Notes under the pieces: generated by a model | Databases searched by the model: none | What the model saw: only the letters and a program-made list of their open reading frames with translations | What the model was told of the DNA's origin: nothing | Position numbers and translations under genes: made by a program | From: Rhodoluna lacicola | GTDB taxonomy: Bacteria > Actinomycetota > Actinomycetes > Actinomycetales > Microbacteriaceae | Direction of reading: 5' to 3' | Length of the DNA stretch: 64,000 nucleotides | NCBI RefSeq assembly: GCF_000699505.1 | Contig: NZ_CP007490.1 | Coordinates: 868,001 to 932,000, forward strand | Shown: positions 1 through 8,970 of the stretch, in pieces | Numbering within the stretch: position 1 is the first letter of the stretch | Layout of the letters: the number at the start of each line of letters is the position of its first letter

Positions 1-80
1 AAATCAATAAAGAGTCGGGCCACCAGAGCAAAGAAATAGACCTGGAGCACCCACCAAATTGCGATTGCTACCAGGCCCAT
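1..80 (-). CDS. yggT: YggT family membrane protein, 5' end only
   Basis: Only the first 26 or so codons lie in the window; the rest runs off the left edge. The ATG is at 80-78 and the translated start (MGLVAIAIWWVLQVYFFALV) is a hydrophobic helix followed by ARLFID, the usual N-terminus of YggT proteins. YggT is a small integral membrane protein of poorly defined role that sits directly after sepF in actinobacterial and cyanobacterial division clusters. It is 19 bases downstream of sepF on the same strand, so it is probably the next gene of the ftsZ-yggS-sepF transcript. Confidence 0.8.
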   Translation of the reverse strand, partial: MGLVAIAIWWVLQVYFFALVARLFID

Positions 81-99
81 GACTTAAGTGGTTAAAAAA

Positions 100-528
100 T
101 TACGGACGGACTAGAAGGTCGTCAGTTGGCTCGGTTTCATCATCCTCGTTGTTCACGGCAACGTGGCTTGGCGAAAGCAGGAAAACCTTTGGGGTGACTC
201 GCTTGAGGTGACCCTCAAGGCCTTCCTTGAGGCCGAGCATAAAGTCCAACATCCGGCGTGAATCAAGTTCAGACATTTCGCCCATGTTTACGATTACGGG
301 GATACCCAGACGGTAGTTGGCGGCAACTTCCGGAGCCTCTGAGTAAGAGCGTGGCTCAATCGTGTAAATCTCATTAACTTCTGAGACTCCACGACGTGGG
401 CGCATCGTTGCCACACGCGCAACTGGGCGTGCCTCGCTTGCCGAAGCGGCAACTGGTCGTGGTGGAAGCGCTTCACTTTCATCGGCCAGACCAAGCCAAC
501 CTGAAACCTGTGAAATTAGACCTGCCAT
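100..528 (-). CDS. sepF: Cell division protein SepF
   Basis: SepF is the membrane-associated anchor of FtsZ in Actinobacteria and Firmicutes. It binds the FtsZ C-terminal tail and lipids through an N-terminal amphipathic helix. The 142-residue protein begins MAGLISQVSGWLGLADE, a typical amphipathic N-terminus, followed by a low-complexity Ala/Pro/Arg linker (about residues 18-48). A compact DUF552 domain (about 53-130) follows, with PVIVNMGEMSELDSRRMLDF near its middle. The ATG at 528 is preceded by a strong AGGAGG ribosome site. The gene follows yggS by about 39 bases in the ftsZ-yggS-sepF-yggT string, and no other divisome membrane anchor (FtsA, ZipA) is visible. Confidence 0.95.
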   Translation of the reverse strand: MAGLISQVSGWLGLADESEALPPRPVAASASEARPVARVATMRPRRGVSEVNEIYTIEPRSYSEAPEVAANYRLGIPVIVNMGEMSELDSRRMLDFMLGLKEGLEGHLKRVTPKVFLLSPSHVAVNNEDDETEPTDDLLVRP

Positions 529-567
529 TTTTATCCTCCTGCGGACTCTTACTAGACCAGAATATGG

Positions 568-1263
568 CTAATTTTGGCGTTTTCCGGTAATTGCACTGCC
601 GACTCGCAAGTGTGTCGCGCCAAAGGATATTGCCGCTTCAAAGTCTTCAGACATGCCAGCCGAGATGAATTTTGCCGTCGGCGCGATTCTAGTCAATGAC
701 TCACTTGCCTTAAGAATGGTCTCGAAGTCAACCTCGGGGGCACGTTCCAATGAGGCAACTCCCATGACACCAAGTAAATTCAAGTTCTTGATAGCCAGCA
801 CCTGCTCGGCGAATGGCTCAAGGTGCTTAGGCTCAATACCGCCTCGGCCTGGATCATCGGTGAGGTTTAGTTGAATGAATACATCCAGCGGATCTGAGCG
901 CTCTGCGACGGCCTTGATGATTGCGTCAAGCAGGGATTGGCGATCTACAGAGTGGATGACACTTGAATAAGAAAGCGCCGAACGGACTTTATTGCTCTGC
1001 AGTTGGCCAATAAAGTGCCACTTGTAGTCAAAGTCCTTCGAGGCAACCAGCTCGGCCACCTGTGCCGCTTTGGGCTTAGCCTCTTGATCACGATTCTCAC
1101 CAAAAGCTCGGACTCCCAAATTCAAAAGTTCCACCACTAGCTGAGCGGGATGGTTTTTTGAAACTACGATGAGCTCAATCTCTGAACGATCACGGCCGGC
1201 ACTAGCTGCGGCAATCGAAATTCGCGATTCAACCTCGGCTAAACGTTGCCCTAAAGAACTCAC
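568..1263 (-). CDS. yggS: YggS family pyridoxal phosphate homeostasis protein
   Basis: This 231-residue protein matches the PLP-binding YggS/PROSC family. These are alanine-racemase-fold, type III PLP proteins that buffer free pyridoxal phosphate and affect amino-acid metabolism. The motif LIVVSKNHPAQLV near residue 30 holds the PLP lysine, FGENRDQEAKPK follows, and FISAGMSEDFEAAISFGATHLRVGSAITG closes the protein as in the family. It lies 17 bases after ftsZ. In M. tuberculosis a yfiH-type gene sits between ftsZ and yggS; it is missing here. Confidence 0.94.
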   Translation of the reverse strand: MSSLGQRLAEVESRISIAAASAGRDRSEIELIVVSKNHPAQLVVELLNLGVRAFGENRDQEAKPKAAQVAELVASKDFDYKWHFIGQLQSNKVRSALSYSSVIHSVDRQSLLDAIIKAVAERSDPLDVFIQLNLTDDPGRGGIEPKHLEPFAEQVLAIKNLNLLGVMGVASLERAPEVDFETILKASESLTRIAPTAKFISAGMSEDFEAAISFGATHLRVGSAITGKRQN

Positions 1264-1280
1264 GGATAGCGTTCAGAAAT

Positions 1281-2567
1281 TTATCGAAGAAAGTCTGGGA
1301 TGTCGAGGTCATCGCCCCAGGTGCCGTCGGCAGACTGAAACTTTGTGCCGTCGGCAGACTGAAACTTTGTGCCGTCGGCAGACTGTAACTTTGCTGGTTC
1401 CCCACTTTTGGCGTTATCAGCTTCTTCCTCTGCCTCTGCATGAGTCTCTGGTTCAGATGCCGAGTCAGAGTAGTAGGAGTTGACTGCAGCAACATCAATC
1501 GATTCAGTTGCTGGAACCGCTGAATCTCCAAACCATGAGGTGCTCGTTGCCGCTGCTACAGGAGCGGCTGCGGCAACAGGTTCCGCGAACGGCTTGCGCT
1601 CAACTTTACGAACCTTGGGCAATCCCCCATCAAAGCCAGCGGCGATGACGGTGATGCGAACCTCGTCGCCAAGAGTGTCGTCAATTGTGGTTCCGTAAAT
1701 AATGTTTGCTTCCGGGCTGACGGCTTCTTGGACCAATCTGGCGGCCTCATCAATTTCGTGAAGGCCAAGGTCAGAGGCTCCTTGAACCAATAGAAGAACA
1801 CCGTGCGCTCCGTCAATGCTCGCTTCAAGTAGCGGGCTAGAAACGGCTAGCTCAGCGGCTCGTACAGCTCGGTCTTCACCCTTTGCGGTTCCAATACCCA
1901 TCAGTGCAGAACCAGCGCCCTTCATTACTGACTTTACGTCAGCGAAGTCCAGGTTGATTAGTCCAGGAGTGGTGATTAGATCGGTGATGCCTTGGACACC
2001 AGCGCGCAATACATCATCAGCGGTTGCAAATGCTTCTACAACAGAAACGGACTTGTTTACCAATTCCAAGAGTCTTTGGTTTGGCACCACGATTAAGGTG
2101 TCAACTTCACCGCGAAGAATTTCGATTCCAGCTTCAGCTTGTTGTGCGCGACGCTTACCCTCAAATCCAAATGGGCGTGTCACCACACCTACGGTTAGCG
2201 CGTCAAGTTGCTTTGCGATTCGGGCCACAACTGGAGCAGCACCAGTGCCAGTTCCGCCGCCCTCACCGGCAGTTACGAAGATCATGTCTGCGCCGCGAAG
2301 AGCTGCTTCAATTTCATCCGAGTGATCCTCGGCTGCGCGACGACCAATTTCTGGATCGGCGCCAGCACCCAGACCTCGGGTTAGGTCACGTCCAATGTCT
2401 AACTTGACGTGTGCCTCACTCATTAGAAGCGCCTGGGCATCGGTGTTGATTGCAACAAATTCGACACCGCGAAGGCCGGCATCAATCATGCGGTTCAGTG
2501 CGTTAACACCGCCGCCGCCAACGCCTACAACCTTTATCACCGCAAGGTAGTTCTGGTTCAGACCCAC
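1281..2567 (-). CDS. ftsZ: Cell division GTPase FtsZ
   Basis: FtsZ is the tubulin-like GTPase that polymerises into the cytokinetic ring at midcell. The protein has the GTP-binding signature [11 protein letters not shown], the T7 loop segment [11 protein letters not shown] and a conserved C-terminal peptide [10 protein letters not shown] that binds SepF and other partners. I take the GTG at 2567 as start (428 residues) because GGAGG lies just upstream of it and would fall inside the coding region if the ATG at 2582 were used. The linker is rich in Ala, Glu and Ser. It ends in three copies of an octapeptide (residues about 392-415) immediately before the tail, described separately. Transcription probably comes both from the upstream dcw genes and from a local promoter in the 149-base gap before ftsQ. 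Confidence 0.98.
   Translation of the reverse strand: MGLNQNYLAVIKVVGVGGGGVNALNRMIDAGLRGVEFVAINTDAQALLMSEAHVKLDIGRDLTRGLGAGADPEIGRRAAEDHSDEIEAALRGADMIFVTAGEGGGTGTGAAPVVARIAKQLDALTVGVVTRPFGFEGKRRAQQAEAGIEILRGEVDTLIVVPNQRLLELVNKSVSVVEAFATADDVLRAGVQGITDLITTPGLINLDFADVKSVMKGAGSALMGIGTAKGEDRAVRAAELAVSSPLLEASIDGAHGVLLLVQGASDLGLHEIDEAARLVQEAVSPEANIIYGTTIDDTLGDEVRITVIAAGFDGGLPKVRKVERKPFAEPVAAAAPVAAATSTSWFGDSAVPATESIDVAAVNSYYSDSASEPETHAEAEEEADNAKSGEPAKLQSADGTKFQSADGTKFQSADGTWGDDLDIPDFLR
1321..1392. repeat. Triplicated 24-bp tandem repeat inside ftsZ
   Basis: Three perfectly abutting 24-bp units occupy 1321-1344, 1345-1368 and 1369-1392. Units one and two are identical and the third differs at one base. 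They are in frame and encode, on the minus strand, three copies of the octapeptide K-(F/L)-Q-S-A-D-G-T in the FtsZ C-terminal linker. The near-identity suggests recent duplication by slippage. Confidence 0.97.
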
Positions 2568-2613
2568 GATATTCCTCCGCATTCACTTTTGTTGCTTCAA
2601 TGCACGGTGCTAA

Positions 2614-2634
2614 AGGTTAAACCTCAGCATGAGG
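2614..2634. promoter_or_regulatory. Inverted repeats upstream of ftsZ, possible operator
   Basis: In the 149-base gap between ftsQ and ftsZ there are two overlapping inverted repeats: AGGTT-A-AACCT at 2614-2624 and CCTCA-GCA-TGAGG at 2622-2634. They lie about 50-65 bases before the FtsZ start. This is a plausible regulator or promoter-region site for ftsZ. No promoter hexamers are convincing enough to call. A role for the FtsR-like regulator encoded at 34608 is only an inference from its known control of ftsZ in Corynebacterium. Confidence 0.3.
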
Positions 2635-2665
2635 CTTATAGTTCGGCCCGTTTATTACCGTGCGC

Positions 2666-2690
2666 GAAAAAAATAAGCCGTTACGGCCTT
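2666..2690 (-). terminator. Weak candidate terminator after ftsQ
   Basis: On the minus strand a short GCCG/CGGC hairpin with a TAA loop is followed by TTATTTTTTT, 26 bases after the ftsQ stop. The stem is short, so it is at best a partial terminator separating ftsQ from ftsZ. Confidence 0.35.
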
Positions 2691-2716
2691 GGATGATTGG
2701 ATGTTGGCAGGTGTGT

Positions 2717-3631
2717 CTAAAAGTTTCCGTAGCGCACCACTGGTGCGTTTGGGCTGGACACATCAAAGGTCACGCGATCGGTTTTTTTCTGATTTGCAAT
2801 TAGAGCATCGAGCACTCTGGATTTGAGAACAGAATCAGAACCATCACCCCAGATAATCCGCTGGCCTGAATATCCGCGAAGCCTGAGCGTGACATCATCT
2901 TTGGATTTTGCGTCAATTTCTGCGACCCGCGAAAGTAATTCTGCAGGCAACGCCATAAGCACTTCTATCGCCGCTTTGAACTGCGGAGATTTTTCAGGCA
3001 CTCCAGTGATTTGAATTGTGGGCAATTTTTCGTAGCCATTTGAAATTCCAATTCGCACGCCCGCCGGATCATAAAGATAATCGGTGCCACTCACGGCGAT
3101 GATGCCGATTGGTTGACGCTCTGTTATTTGAATTCTCAGGGTATGTGGCGGGAGACTAATTATTGAGAAGCTTTCAATCAGTGGAAACGCCTTTAGCGCA
3201 CTTGTGATCTCTGCACCGCTAACCGTTGGCAACGGTTTACCTATCTGGCTGGTTAGTGCATTAACGATTGACTTCTCTTTGAGCCTCTTTGCGCCGGTGA
3301 CCTCTATTTTTTCTACAGCTAATAACGGTGTGAAAATAGTTGACAGAACGAGCAGCAGCAAAGAAGCAATTGAGGCAATAGAGACTCCAAATGCAATCCG
3401 TCGCCTTCTGGATGCGGCCGTGAATCTTTTTATTTCCGGCGATAACTTTGAAAGAGCCGGATTGCGCTTTTCCGATTTACGAATATTGAGTAAGCGCTTG
3501 CTCTGGGTCTTCAAAGCCTTTTTGGGTGCGGATTTCGCTTGCTGCTTTGGCGCTCTTTTGGATTTTGAAGCGGGTGCACTCGGCAACCCGGATAAACTCC
3601 GGGCCACTGGTTTTGATTGCGGCCGCTTCAA
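2717..3631 (-). CDS. ftsQ: Cell division protein FtsQ
   Basis: FtsQ is a bitopic divisome protein that links early and late division proteins with FtsB/FtsL. The 304-residue protein has a long basic cytoplasmic N-terminus (about 1-75, Lys/Ala/Ser rich). One membrane helix follows at about 78-105 (RIAFGVSIASIASLLLLVLS), then a POTRA domain starting VEKIEVTGAKRLKEKSIVNAL and the FtsQ-type beta domain with ITERQPIGIIAVSGTDYLYD. Its start codon abuts the murC stop with no gap, consistent with coupling in the order murC-ftsQ-ftsZ. Confidence 0.92.
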   Translation of the reverse strand: MKRPQSKPVARSLSGLPSAPASKSKRAPKQQAKSAPKKALKTQSKRLLNIRKSEKRNPALSKLSPEIKRFTAASRRRRIAFGVSIASIASLLLLVLSTIFTPLLAVEKIEVTGAKRLKEKSIVNALTSQIGKPLPTVSGAEITSALKAFPLIESFSIISLPPHTLRIQITERQPIGIIAVSGTDYLYDPAGVRIGISNGYEKLPTIQITGVPEKSPQFKAAIEVLMALPAELLSRVAEIDAKSKDDVTLRLRGYSGQRIIWGDGSDSVLKSRVLDALIANQKKTDRVTFDVSSPNAPVVRYGNF

Positions 3632-5020
3632 TTACTGCTCAAGCGCCTCTAGCAATTCAGGAACCATTCGATAGATATCTCCACAACCCATGGTCATGAT
3701 GAAGTCACCCTCACCTGCTAATTTGGCGCTGACCGCAGGAACATCATTCCAATCAGGAACATAATGCACCTTTGATTTATCCTTGAAAGCATCTGAAACA
3801 AGTGCTCCGGTAACTCCTGGCTCTGGGTCTTCTCGCGCAGCATAGATGTCTAGCACCACAACTTGATCGGATGCCGAGAGAGCCTCAGCAAATTCTTTTG
3901 CCATTAGTCTCGTGCGGCTGTAAAGGTGCGGTTGAAAAACCGTGATTATCTTTCCCCGACCGACTACCGCCCTTGCAGCTTTGATGGCGGCTGCGACCTC
4001 CGTTGGGTGGTGGGCAAAATCGTCATAAACAGCAACACCCCTGCGTTCACCATGAAGTTCGAATCGTCTCTGCGTGCCAGCAAAAGTTGCAATTGCCGCA
4101 AGTGACTTCTCAGGCTCAAATCCAAGACCAACCAGAACTGCAAATGCACCGGCCGCATTTACTGCATTGTGCTCGCCTGGAACATTCAAAATTGCCGAGT
4201 AGTTCTGGCCCTCAAACGAAATCTGAAAAGATACTTTTGGCCCGGAGGCGTCTATGTGGTGCAGGCGAACCTCAGCGTCATCAGCTTGGCCAAAACGAAT
4301 TACCATGTGATCTTTGATGAGGCGCGAGACTCGAACCGCACCGGGGTCATCTGAACTAATAGCGATAAATTGCTTCGCCCCCTGGGCAAATCTGGCAAAC
4401 TCTGCCTCAAAAGCTTCTTCGCTGCCATAGTGATCCAAATGATCTGCGTCAACATTTGTGATTAACGCCACCGAAGTGTCGTAGTGCAAGAAAGATCCAT
4501 CTGATTCATCCGCTTCAATTACAAACAAATCGCCTGATCCACTTGCCGATGACGCGTTAAGTGAAGCAATCACCCCACCATTTACGAAACTTGGGTCCTC
4601 GCCTAATGCAAGCAACCCCGTGATGATCATTCCGGTGCTTGTGGTTTTACCGTGTGCACCAGCAACAGCAATTACCTGACGTTTAGAAGTTAAATAGGCA
4701 AGCGCCTGAGAACGATGGATTACTGGAATTCCCTTTTTCTTGGCCAGTAAGTACTCCGGATTAGTTGGCCAAAGCGCCGAGGTTACTACGACGGTGTCTG
4801 GGTTACCTAAGTGGGCCTCGTCATGACCAATAAAAATCTCTGCGCCAAGTTCCCTTAGGGTCGCGACGTTATCGGTGTCACGAAGATCACTGCCGGTGAC
4901 CTGATGTCCCATGCCAATCAAAATTCTTGCGATGCCGCTCATTCCGGAACCACCGATGCCGATGAAATGAACTTTTCCAAGTTCCTTGGGCACCGCTTGC
5001 GAGAAATCTGGCTTGATCAT
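3632..5020 (-). CDS. murC: UDP-N-acetylmuramate--L-alanine ligase MurC
   Basis: MurC is the cytoplasmic ligase that adds the first stem-peptide residue to UDP-MurNAc. The protein shows the N-terminal nucleotide-binding motif [15 protein letters not shown], the Mur ligase ATP loop [13 protein letters not shown], the conserved EADESDGSF and the C-terminal [11 protein letters not shown]. The start is placed at ATG 5020 because AGGAAA lies just upstream; an in-frame GTG at 5038 is the alternative. Many Microbacteriaceae have glycine rather than alanine at position 1 of the peptide, so the true amino-acid substrate is uncertain. Confidence 0.96.
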   Translation of the reverse strand: MIKPDFSQAVPKELGKVHFIGIGGSGMSGIARILIGMGHQVTGSDLRDTDNVATLRELGAEIFIGHDEAHLGNPDTVVVTSALWPTNPEYLLAKKKGIPVIHRSQALAYLTSKRQVIAVAGAHGKTTSTGMIITGLLALGEDPSFVNGGVIASLNASSASGSGDLFVIEADESDGSFLHYDTSVALITNVDADHLDHYGSEEAFEAEFARFAQGAKQFIAISSDDPGAVRVSRLIKDHMVIRFGQADDAEVRLHHIDASGPKVSFQISFEGQNYSAILNVPGEHNAVNAAGAFAVLVGLGFEPEKSLAAIATFAGTQRRFELHGERRGVAVYDDFAHHPTEVAAAIKAARAVVGRGKIITVFQPHLYSRTRLMAKEFAEALSASDQVVVLDIYAAREDPEPGVTGALVSDAFKDKSKVHYVPDWNDVPAVSAKLAGEGDFIMTMGCGDIYRMVPELLEALEQ

Positions 5021-5073
5021 TGCTTTCCTAACATTCACCTAGAAGACTAGGGTGAATCACGATTACGAGTTCT

Positions 5074-6141
5074 TTACAACACACCTTGAACGAGCTTGAA
5101 GAGGCGGTCCGTGCCGTCCGCAATTCCGTACTCTTTTGCCGCAGCACTCATCTGTCCTAAAAGCTTTGTATTTGAAATCAAGGGAACAAGCTTTTCAGCA
5201 ACATACTGAGCAGTGAATTCGTGGTCGGCAACCAGTACTCCCCCGCCAGCCGAAACTAGTTCACTAACATTGAGTTTCTGTTCACCGTTTCCTACTGGAT
5301 AGGGAACATAGATGGCCGGTAAACCAACGGCTGCAAATTCCGAAACCGTTGATGCTCCCGCTCGAGCCACAGCAAAATCACTAGCTGCAATTGCCAACTC
5401 CATCTGATCGCAATATTTAATTCTTTTGTAATCATCATCCGAGATTTCATCGAACTCTGACTTTCCACCAACGATATGCAAAACCTGAATGCCAGCCGCT
5501 TTCAGCACATTGCGCGATTCATCAATGGTCTGGTTGATTGTTTTGGCCCCAAGGGAGCCTCCGGTAACCAACAAGGTGATGGTTTTAGGATCCAACCCAA
5601 AGTGCTTGCGTGCCATAGACTTGTCTGCGACTCTCGCGACTTCTTCGATTTCTTTGCGGAGCGGCATTCCTACAAACTCTGCATTCTTCAACTTGGTGTT
5701 TTTGAAAGCCACCCCAGTTGCCGCGGCAAACTTATTGCCAAGTTTGTTAGCCCAGCCGGGCAAGGCGTTTGCCTCGTGCACTACCACGGGAATTCCCAGT
5801 TTCTTGGCCGCAAGATAGGCAGGCGCACTGGCGTAACCACCGAAACCAACGACGACATCAATTTGTTTCTCGCGGAGAATGCGTTCACAGGCTCGGACCG
5901 CAGCCAAGAAGGCACCGATAAACCGAAACGCGTATCGATTGATTTTTCTTGGAAAAGGCAGCCTGTCAATGGTTATTAACTCGTAACCGCGCTCAGGGAC
6001 TAGCTGTTGTTCCAGGCCCTCAACTGTGCCAAGAGCAAAAATGTGGTGCAAAGCGGAATCGGCGCGAATGGCATCGGCCAAGGCCAACAGTGGATTTACA
6101 TGCCCTGCGGTTCCACCGCCAGCCAATAAATAATTGGTCAT
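5074..6141 (-). CDS. murG: MurG N-acetylglucosaminyltransferase
   Basis: MurG transfers GlcNAc from UDP-GlcNAc onto lipid I at the inner membrane face to make lipid II. The 355-residue protein begins MTNYLLAGGGTAGHVNPLLA, the canonical glycine-rich acceptor motif. It has VVVGFGGYASAPAYLAAKK in the N-domain and LVTGGSLGAKTINQ plus ARAGASTVSEFAAVGLPAIYVPYP in the nucleotide-sugar-binding C-domain. It overlaps ftsW by 4 bp and precedes murC by about 50 bases. Confidence 0.97.
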   Translation of the reverse strand: MTNYLLAGGGTAGHVNPLLALADAIRADSALHHIFALGTVEGLEQQLVPERGYELITIDRLPFPRKINRYAFRFIGAFLAAVRACERILREKQIDVVVGFGGYASAPAYLAAKKLGIPVVVHEANALPGWANKLGNKFAAATGVAFKNTKLKNAEFVGMPLRKEIEEVARVADKSMARKHFGLDPKTITLLVTGGSLGAKTINQTIDESRNVLKAAGIQVLHIVGGKSEFDEISDDDYKRIKYCDQMELAIAASDFAVARAGASTVSEFAAVGLPAIYVPYPVGNGEQKLNVSELVSAGGGVLVADHEFTAQYVAEKLVPLISNTKLLGQMSAAAKEYGIADGTDRLFKLVQGVL

Positions 6142-7505
6142 CGCTTTGACCTTTGCGTTGGTACAGAGCGAGTTGCAACCGACCTTAAATTGCTGCGCGA
6201 ACTGGAAGAACCGCGATTTGGGTTGGCGTGGTTTTCACGCTCAATAGCTAAGACAACTCCGATTGCGGTGAGCGCTGAAATGAGCGATGAACCTCCGGCT
6301 GAAATTAGCGGCAGCGGAACGCCCAGTACTGGCAAAAGGCGAAGCACAACGGCTATGTTCACCAAGGCCTGGAACACTAACCAGAGCATCACCGAAACCA
6401 CAACTATGCGACTGAAAAAATCCTGAGTTCGCTGCATGATTCGAAGTAATGAGAAGGCTAATACGACAAACAGCGCAATAACCACGAGTGCACCGATCAA
6501 CCCCAATTCCTCAGCGATAACCGCAAAGATAAAGTCGTTTTCAACCTCAGGGATCCAACTCCACTTCATCTTGGATTCTCCAAGCCCGGCGCCAAATATG
6601 CGACCAGCGGCGATTGCCCACATGCCATGTTCAGCTTGCCAGTTGTAGTCCAACGGATCTGGAGCACTCGGGTTCAACCACGCAGTGATTCGGCCCATGC
6701 GAGAGGAACTACCCATTAGTGCCATTGGGATCAGGACCAAAAGAGCGATACCAACATTTCGCATTATCAAAGTTGGCATGCCGGCCAGGGCGAGCATACC
6801 CATGAAGGCAATCAGCATGATCACCACGGTGCCAAGGTCTCGACCAATCATGACCAGAACCATTGCCAAACCAACCATGGCTACGGCTTGGTACCAGGTT
6901 CTTGGTTCATCGAAATTATTTTGCTGACGCGCCAAATAGGCGGCCACGTGAAGAATTACAGCAATCTTCAAAAACTCGGAAGGCTGAAGCGAGAACAATC
7001 CAAAAACATCAATCCAGTTTCGGTTTCCGTTGATGTCCTTTCCGATGAAAAAGACCGCTAGCTGAACCACCATTGTGATGGCAAAAAATGCTTTGGCCTT
7101 GGAGCGAATGAAATTTACTGGCAGCAGCGAAACGATGGAAAGAGAAAGCAAACCAATTATTGCGAAGCCAAATTGCTTAAGAAAAACCCAAAGCGAATTG
7201 CTGTTGGCTACCAAGGAGTCAATCGAAGAGGCAGAAAGAACCATGACCACACCAAAAGCCACCAAAAAAAGTGTGACGCCGAGCAGTCGATAAAATTCGA
7301 CCGATTGAGCGCGGAAAATGCGATCAAACCAAACCTGAATTTGTTGAGCTCCTTGAGAAGACAGCGCTTGAGCATCTACGCTCTTCTTTACGCGTTTAGA
7401 CATTCGGGGCTCTGATGTTTTTTTTAGCCTAGGACCAAGTGAGCTTGCAGATTTAGCAGATGACTGCGCTTGTCTGGCTCGCTCCGCTGGAGATAACTTT
7501 GCCAT
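6138..7505 (-). CDS. ftsW: Septal peptidoglycan polymerase FtsW
   Basis: FtsW is the SEDS-family glycosyltransferase that polymerises lipid II at the septum together with the PBP FtsI. The 455-residue protein has a basic cytoplasmic N-terminus of about 75 residues and roughly ten hydrophobic segments. The SEDS hallmark stretch GRIFGAGLGESKMKWSWIPE is followed by NDFIFAVIAEELGLIG, and VLPVLGVPLPLISAGGSSLI lies near the C-terminus. A Ser/Arg-rich cytoplasmic tail ends the protein. It overlaps murD by 1 bp and murG by 4 bp. RodA is the paralogue alternative, but the dcw position favours FtsW. Confidence 0.95.
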   Translation of the reverse strand: MAKLSPAERARQAQSSAKSASSLGPRLKKTSEPRMSKRVKKSVDAQALSSQGAQQIQVWFDRIFRAQSVEFYRLLGVTLFLVAFGVVMVLSASSIDSLVANSNSLWVFLKQFGFAIIGLLSLSIVSLLPVNFIRSKAKAFFAITMVVQLAVFFIGKDINGNRNWIDVFGLFSLQPSEFLKIAVILHVAAYLARQQNNFDEPRTWYQAVAMVGLAMVLVMIGRDLGTVVIMLIAFMGMLALAGMPTLIMRNVGIALLVLIPMALMGSSSRMGRITAWLNPSAPDPLDYNWQAEHGMWAIAAGRIFGAGLGESKMKWSWIPEVENDFIFAVIAEELGLIGALVVIALFVVLAFSLLRIMQRTQDFFSRIVVVSVMLWLVFQALVNIAVVLRLLPVLGVPLPLISAGGSSLISALTAIGVVLAIERENHANPNRGSSSSRSNLRSVATRSVPTQRSKR

Positions 7506-8965
7506 CAGATCTGCTCCATTTGAATTCTGACCTGATCGGCAAACTGATTGCCGCGGTCCGCGTAGTCCCGAAATTGATCCATGGATGCCGCAGCTGGCGC
7601 CAACAAAACTACATCCCCCGGTTTTGCAGAATTCTTTGCCGCTTTGACTGCATCATGCATCACTTGATCGGAATCACTAATTTCGATGATCTGGCATTCT
7701 GGGGCATTAGCTGCAAGCGACTCTAAGACTGGCTGCCTATCCTTGCCAATAACAATTGCTGTTGAAAATCTCGAAGAATATTTTTGAATAACTTCAGAAA
7801 GGTCCACACCTTTTAATAGGCCACCGACTATCCAGACAACTCTTTCAAAAGAGTTGAGCGATGCCGAGGCTGCGTGTGGATTCGTAGCCTTTGAGTCATC
7901 GATCCATCGAACTCCACCGTATTCGCCCACAAGTTCGATTCGATGTGCGTCGAGTCGAAATTCGATTAGTGCCTGTCGTATTTCCGCTGGCTGGATTCCG
8001 AATGACCTTGCTAGCGCGGTGGCAGCGGCTGCATTTGCCATTAGATGCGGGGTCAGAACGCCAATATTTGAAAGATCTTCAAGCGTTGCAATTTCCAGCG
8101 CGCTGTTTGCCCGATCATCTAAGAACGCTCGATCGCAAAGTAAATCTTCAACAAAGCCAACCTGAGAGCGACCGGGCAAACCGGTGGTAAACCCGATTGC
8201 TCTGGCGCCCTCAAGAACATCTGCGTTTTCGACCATTTTTTCAGTGGCCAAGTCGTTAATGTTGTAAACGCAGGCAAATTTGGTGTTCTCGTAGATTTTG
8301 GCCTTGGCATCAGCATAGGCCTGAAAACTTCCGTGCCAGTCCAGATGATCATCTGCAAGGTTTAGCACTGCACTAGCAAAAGGCTCAATATGTTTTACAT
8401 AGTGCAACTGGAAACTAGAAAGCTCCACTACCAAAACATCAAAACCCTCGGGGTCGCGTATCGCGTCCAAAATTGGGGTGCCAATATTGCCACAAGATGC
8501 AACTCGAAACCCGCCTTTGCGAATCATCGCCTCCACCATTTGGACCGTCGTGGTTTTACCGTTGGTACCAGTTACCGCAATCCATTCAGCAACTTTTGAA
8601 GTTTTATCGCGAAGTCGCCAAGCCAGCTCAATGTCTACCCAAATCGGAATGCTCCCCCGGGCCGCCCAATCAATCAACACGTGATCGGGCTTTAACCCCG
8701 GAGACGTGACTACAAGCTCAGGTTTGAACTCAATTAAGCCTTGAGGTACCCCGGAGGCATCTTCACCAACGATGTGTTCAACACCGATAACATCCAGGAT
8801 GTCAATGAGCTCCTCATCGGCCGTTTCGGCAACAACCATTACTTTGCAGCCCAACTCGGCGAGAGAATCAGCAACCGAAAAGCCAGTAACTCCTAGGCCC
8901 AAAACGACAACCCTAAGGTCACGCCAATTTGCGTTCCAGCTGTGCAGGTGCTCTAGGTCTTTCAT
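7505..8965 (-). CDS. murD: UDP-N-acetylmuramoylalanine--D-glutamate ligase MurD
   Basis: MurD adds D-glutamate to the nucleotide-bound stem peptide. The protein has VVVLGLGVTGFSVADSLAE near the N-terminus, the ATP loop AVTGTNGKTTTVQMVEAM, ELSSFQLHYV, LNLADDHLDWHGS and WIDDSKATNPHAA, all expected of the family. I prefer the ATG at 8965 (486 residues), which lies 5 bases after the mraY stop in the direction of transcription; an in-frame GTG at 8986 would overlap mraY. No clear ribosome site decides between them. Confidence 0.95.
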   Translation of the reverse strand: MKDLEHLHSWNANWRDLRVVVLGLGVTGFSVADSLAELGCKVMVVAETADEELIDILDVIGVEHIVGEDASGVPQGLIEFKPELVVTSPGLKPDHVLIDWAARGSIPIWVDIELAWRLRDKTSKVAEWIAVTGTNGKTTTVQMVEAMIRKGGFRVASCGNIGTPILDAIRDPEGFDVLVVELSSFQLHYVKHIEPFASAVLNLADDHLDWHGSFQAYADAKAKIYENTKFACVYNINDLATEKMVENADVLEGARAIGFTTGLPGRSQVGFVEDLLCDRAFLDDRANSALEIATLEDLSNIGVLTPHLMANAAAATALARSFGIQPAEIRQALIEFRLDAHRIELVGEYGGVRWIDDSKATNPHAASASLNSFERVVWIVGGLLKGVDLSEVIQKYSSRFSTAIVIGKDRQPVLESLAANAPECQIIEISDSDQVMHDAVKAAKNSAKPGDVVLLAPAAASMDQFRDYADRGNQFADQVRIQMEQI

Positions 8966-8970
8966 TTTGG

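Noticed and set aside
1321-1392. Three direct repeats that could suggest a short CRISPR array or satellite
   Set aside because: There are no spacers, the unit is 24 bp and in frame within ftsZ, and it encodes an octapeptide repeat.
1816-2325. Long plus-strand open frame opposite ftsZ (169 residues)
   Set aside because: It is antisense to the conserved FtsZ GTPase domain, has shadow-type Ser/Pro/Arg-rich composition and no ribosome site.
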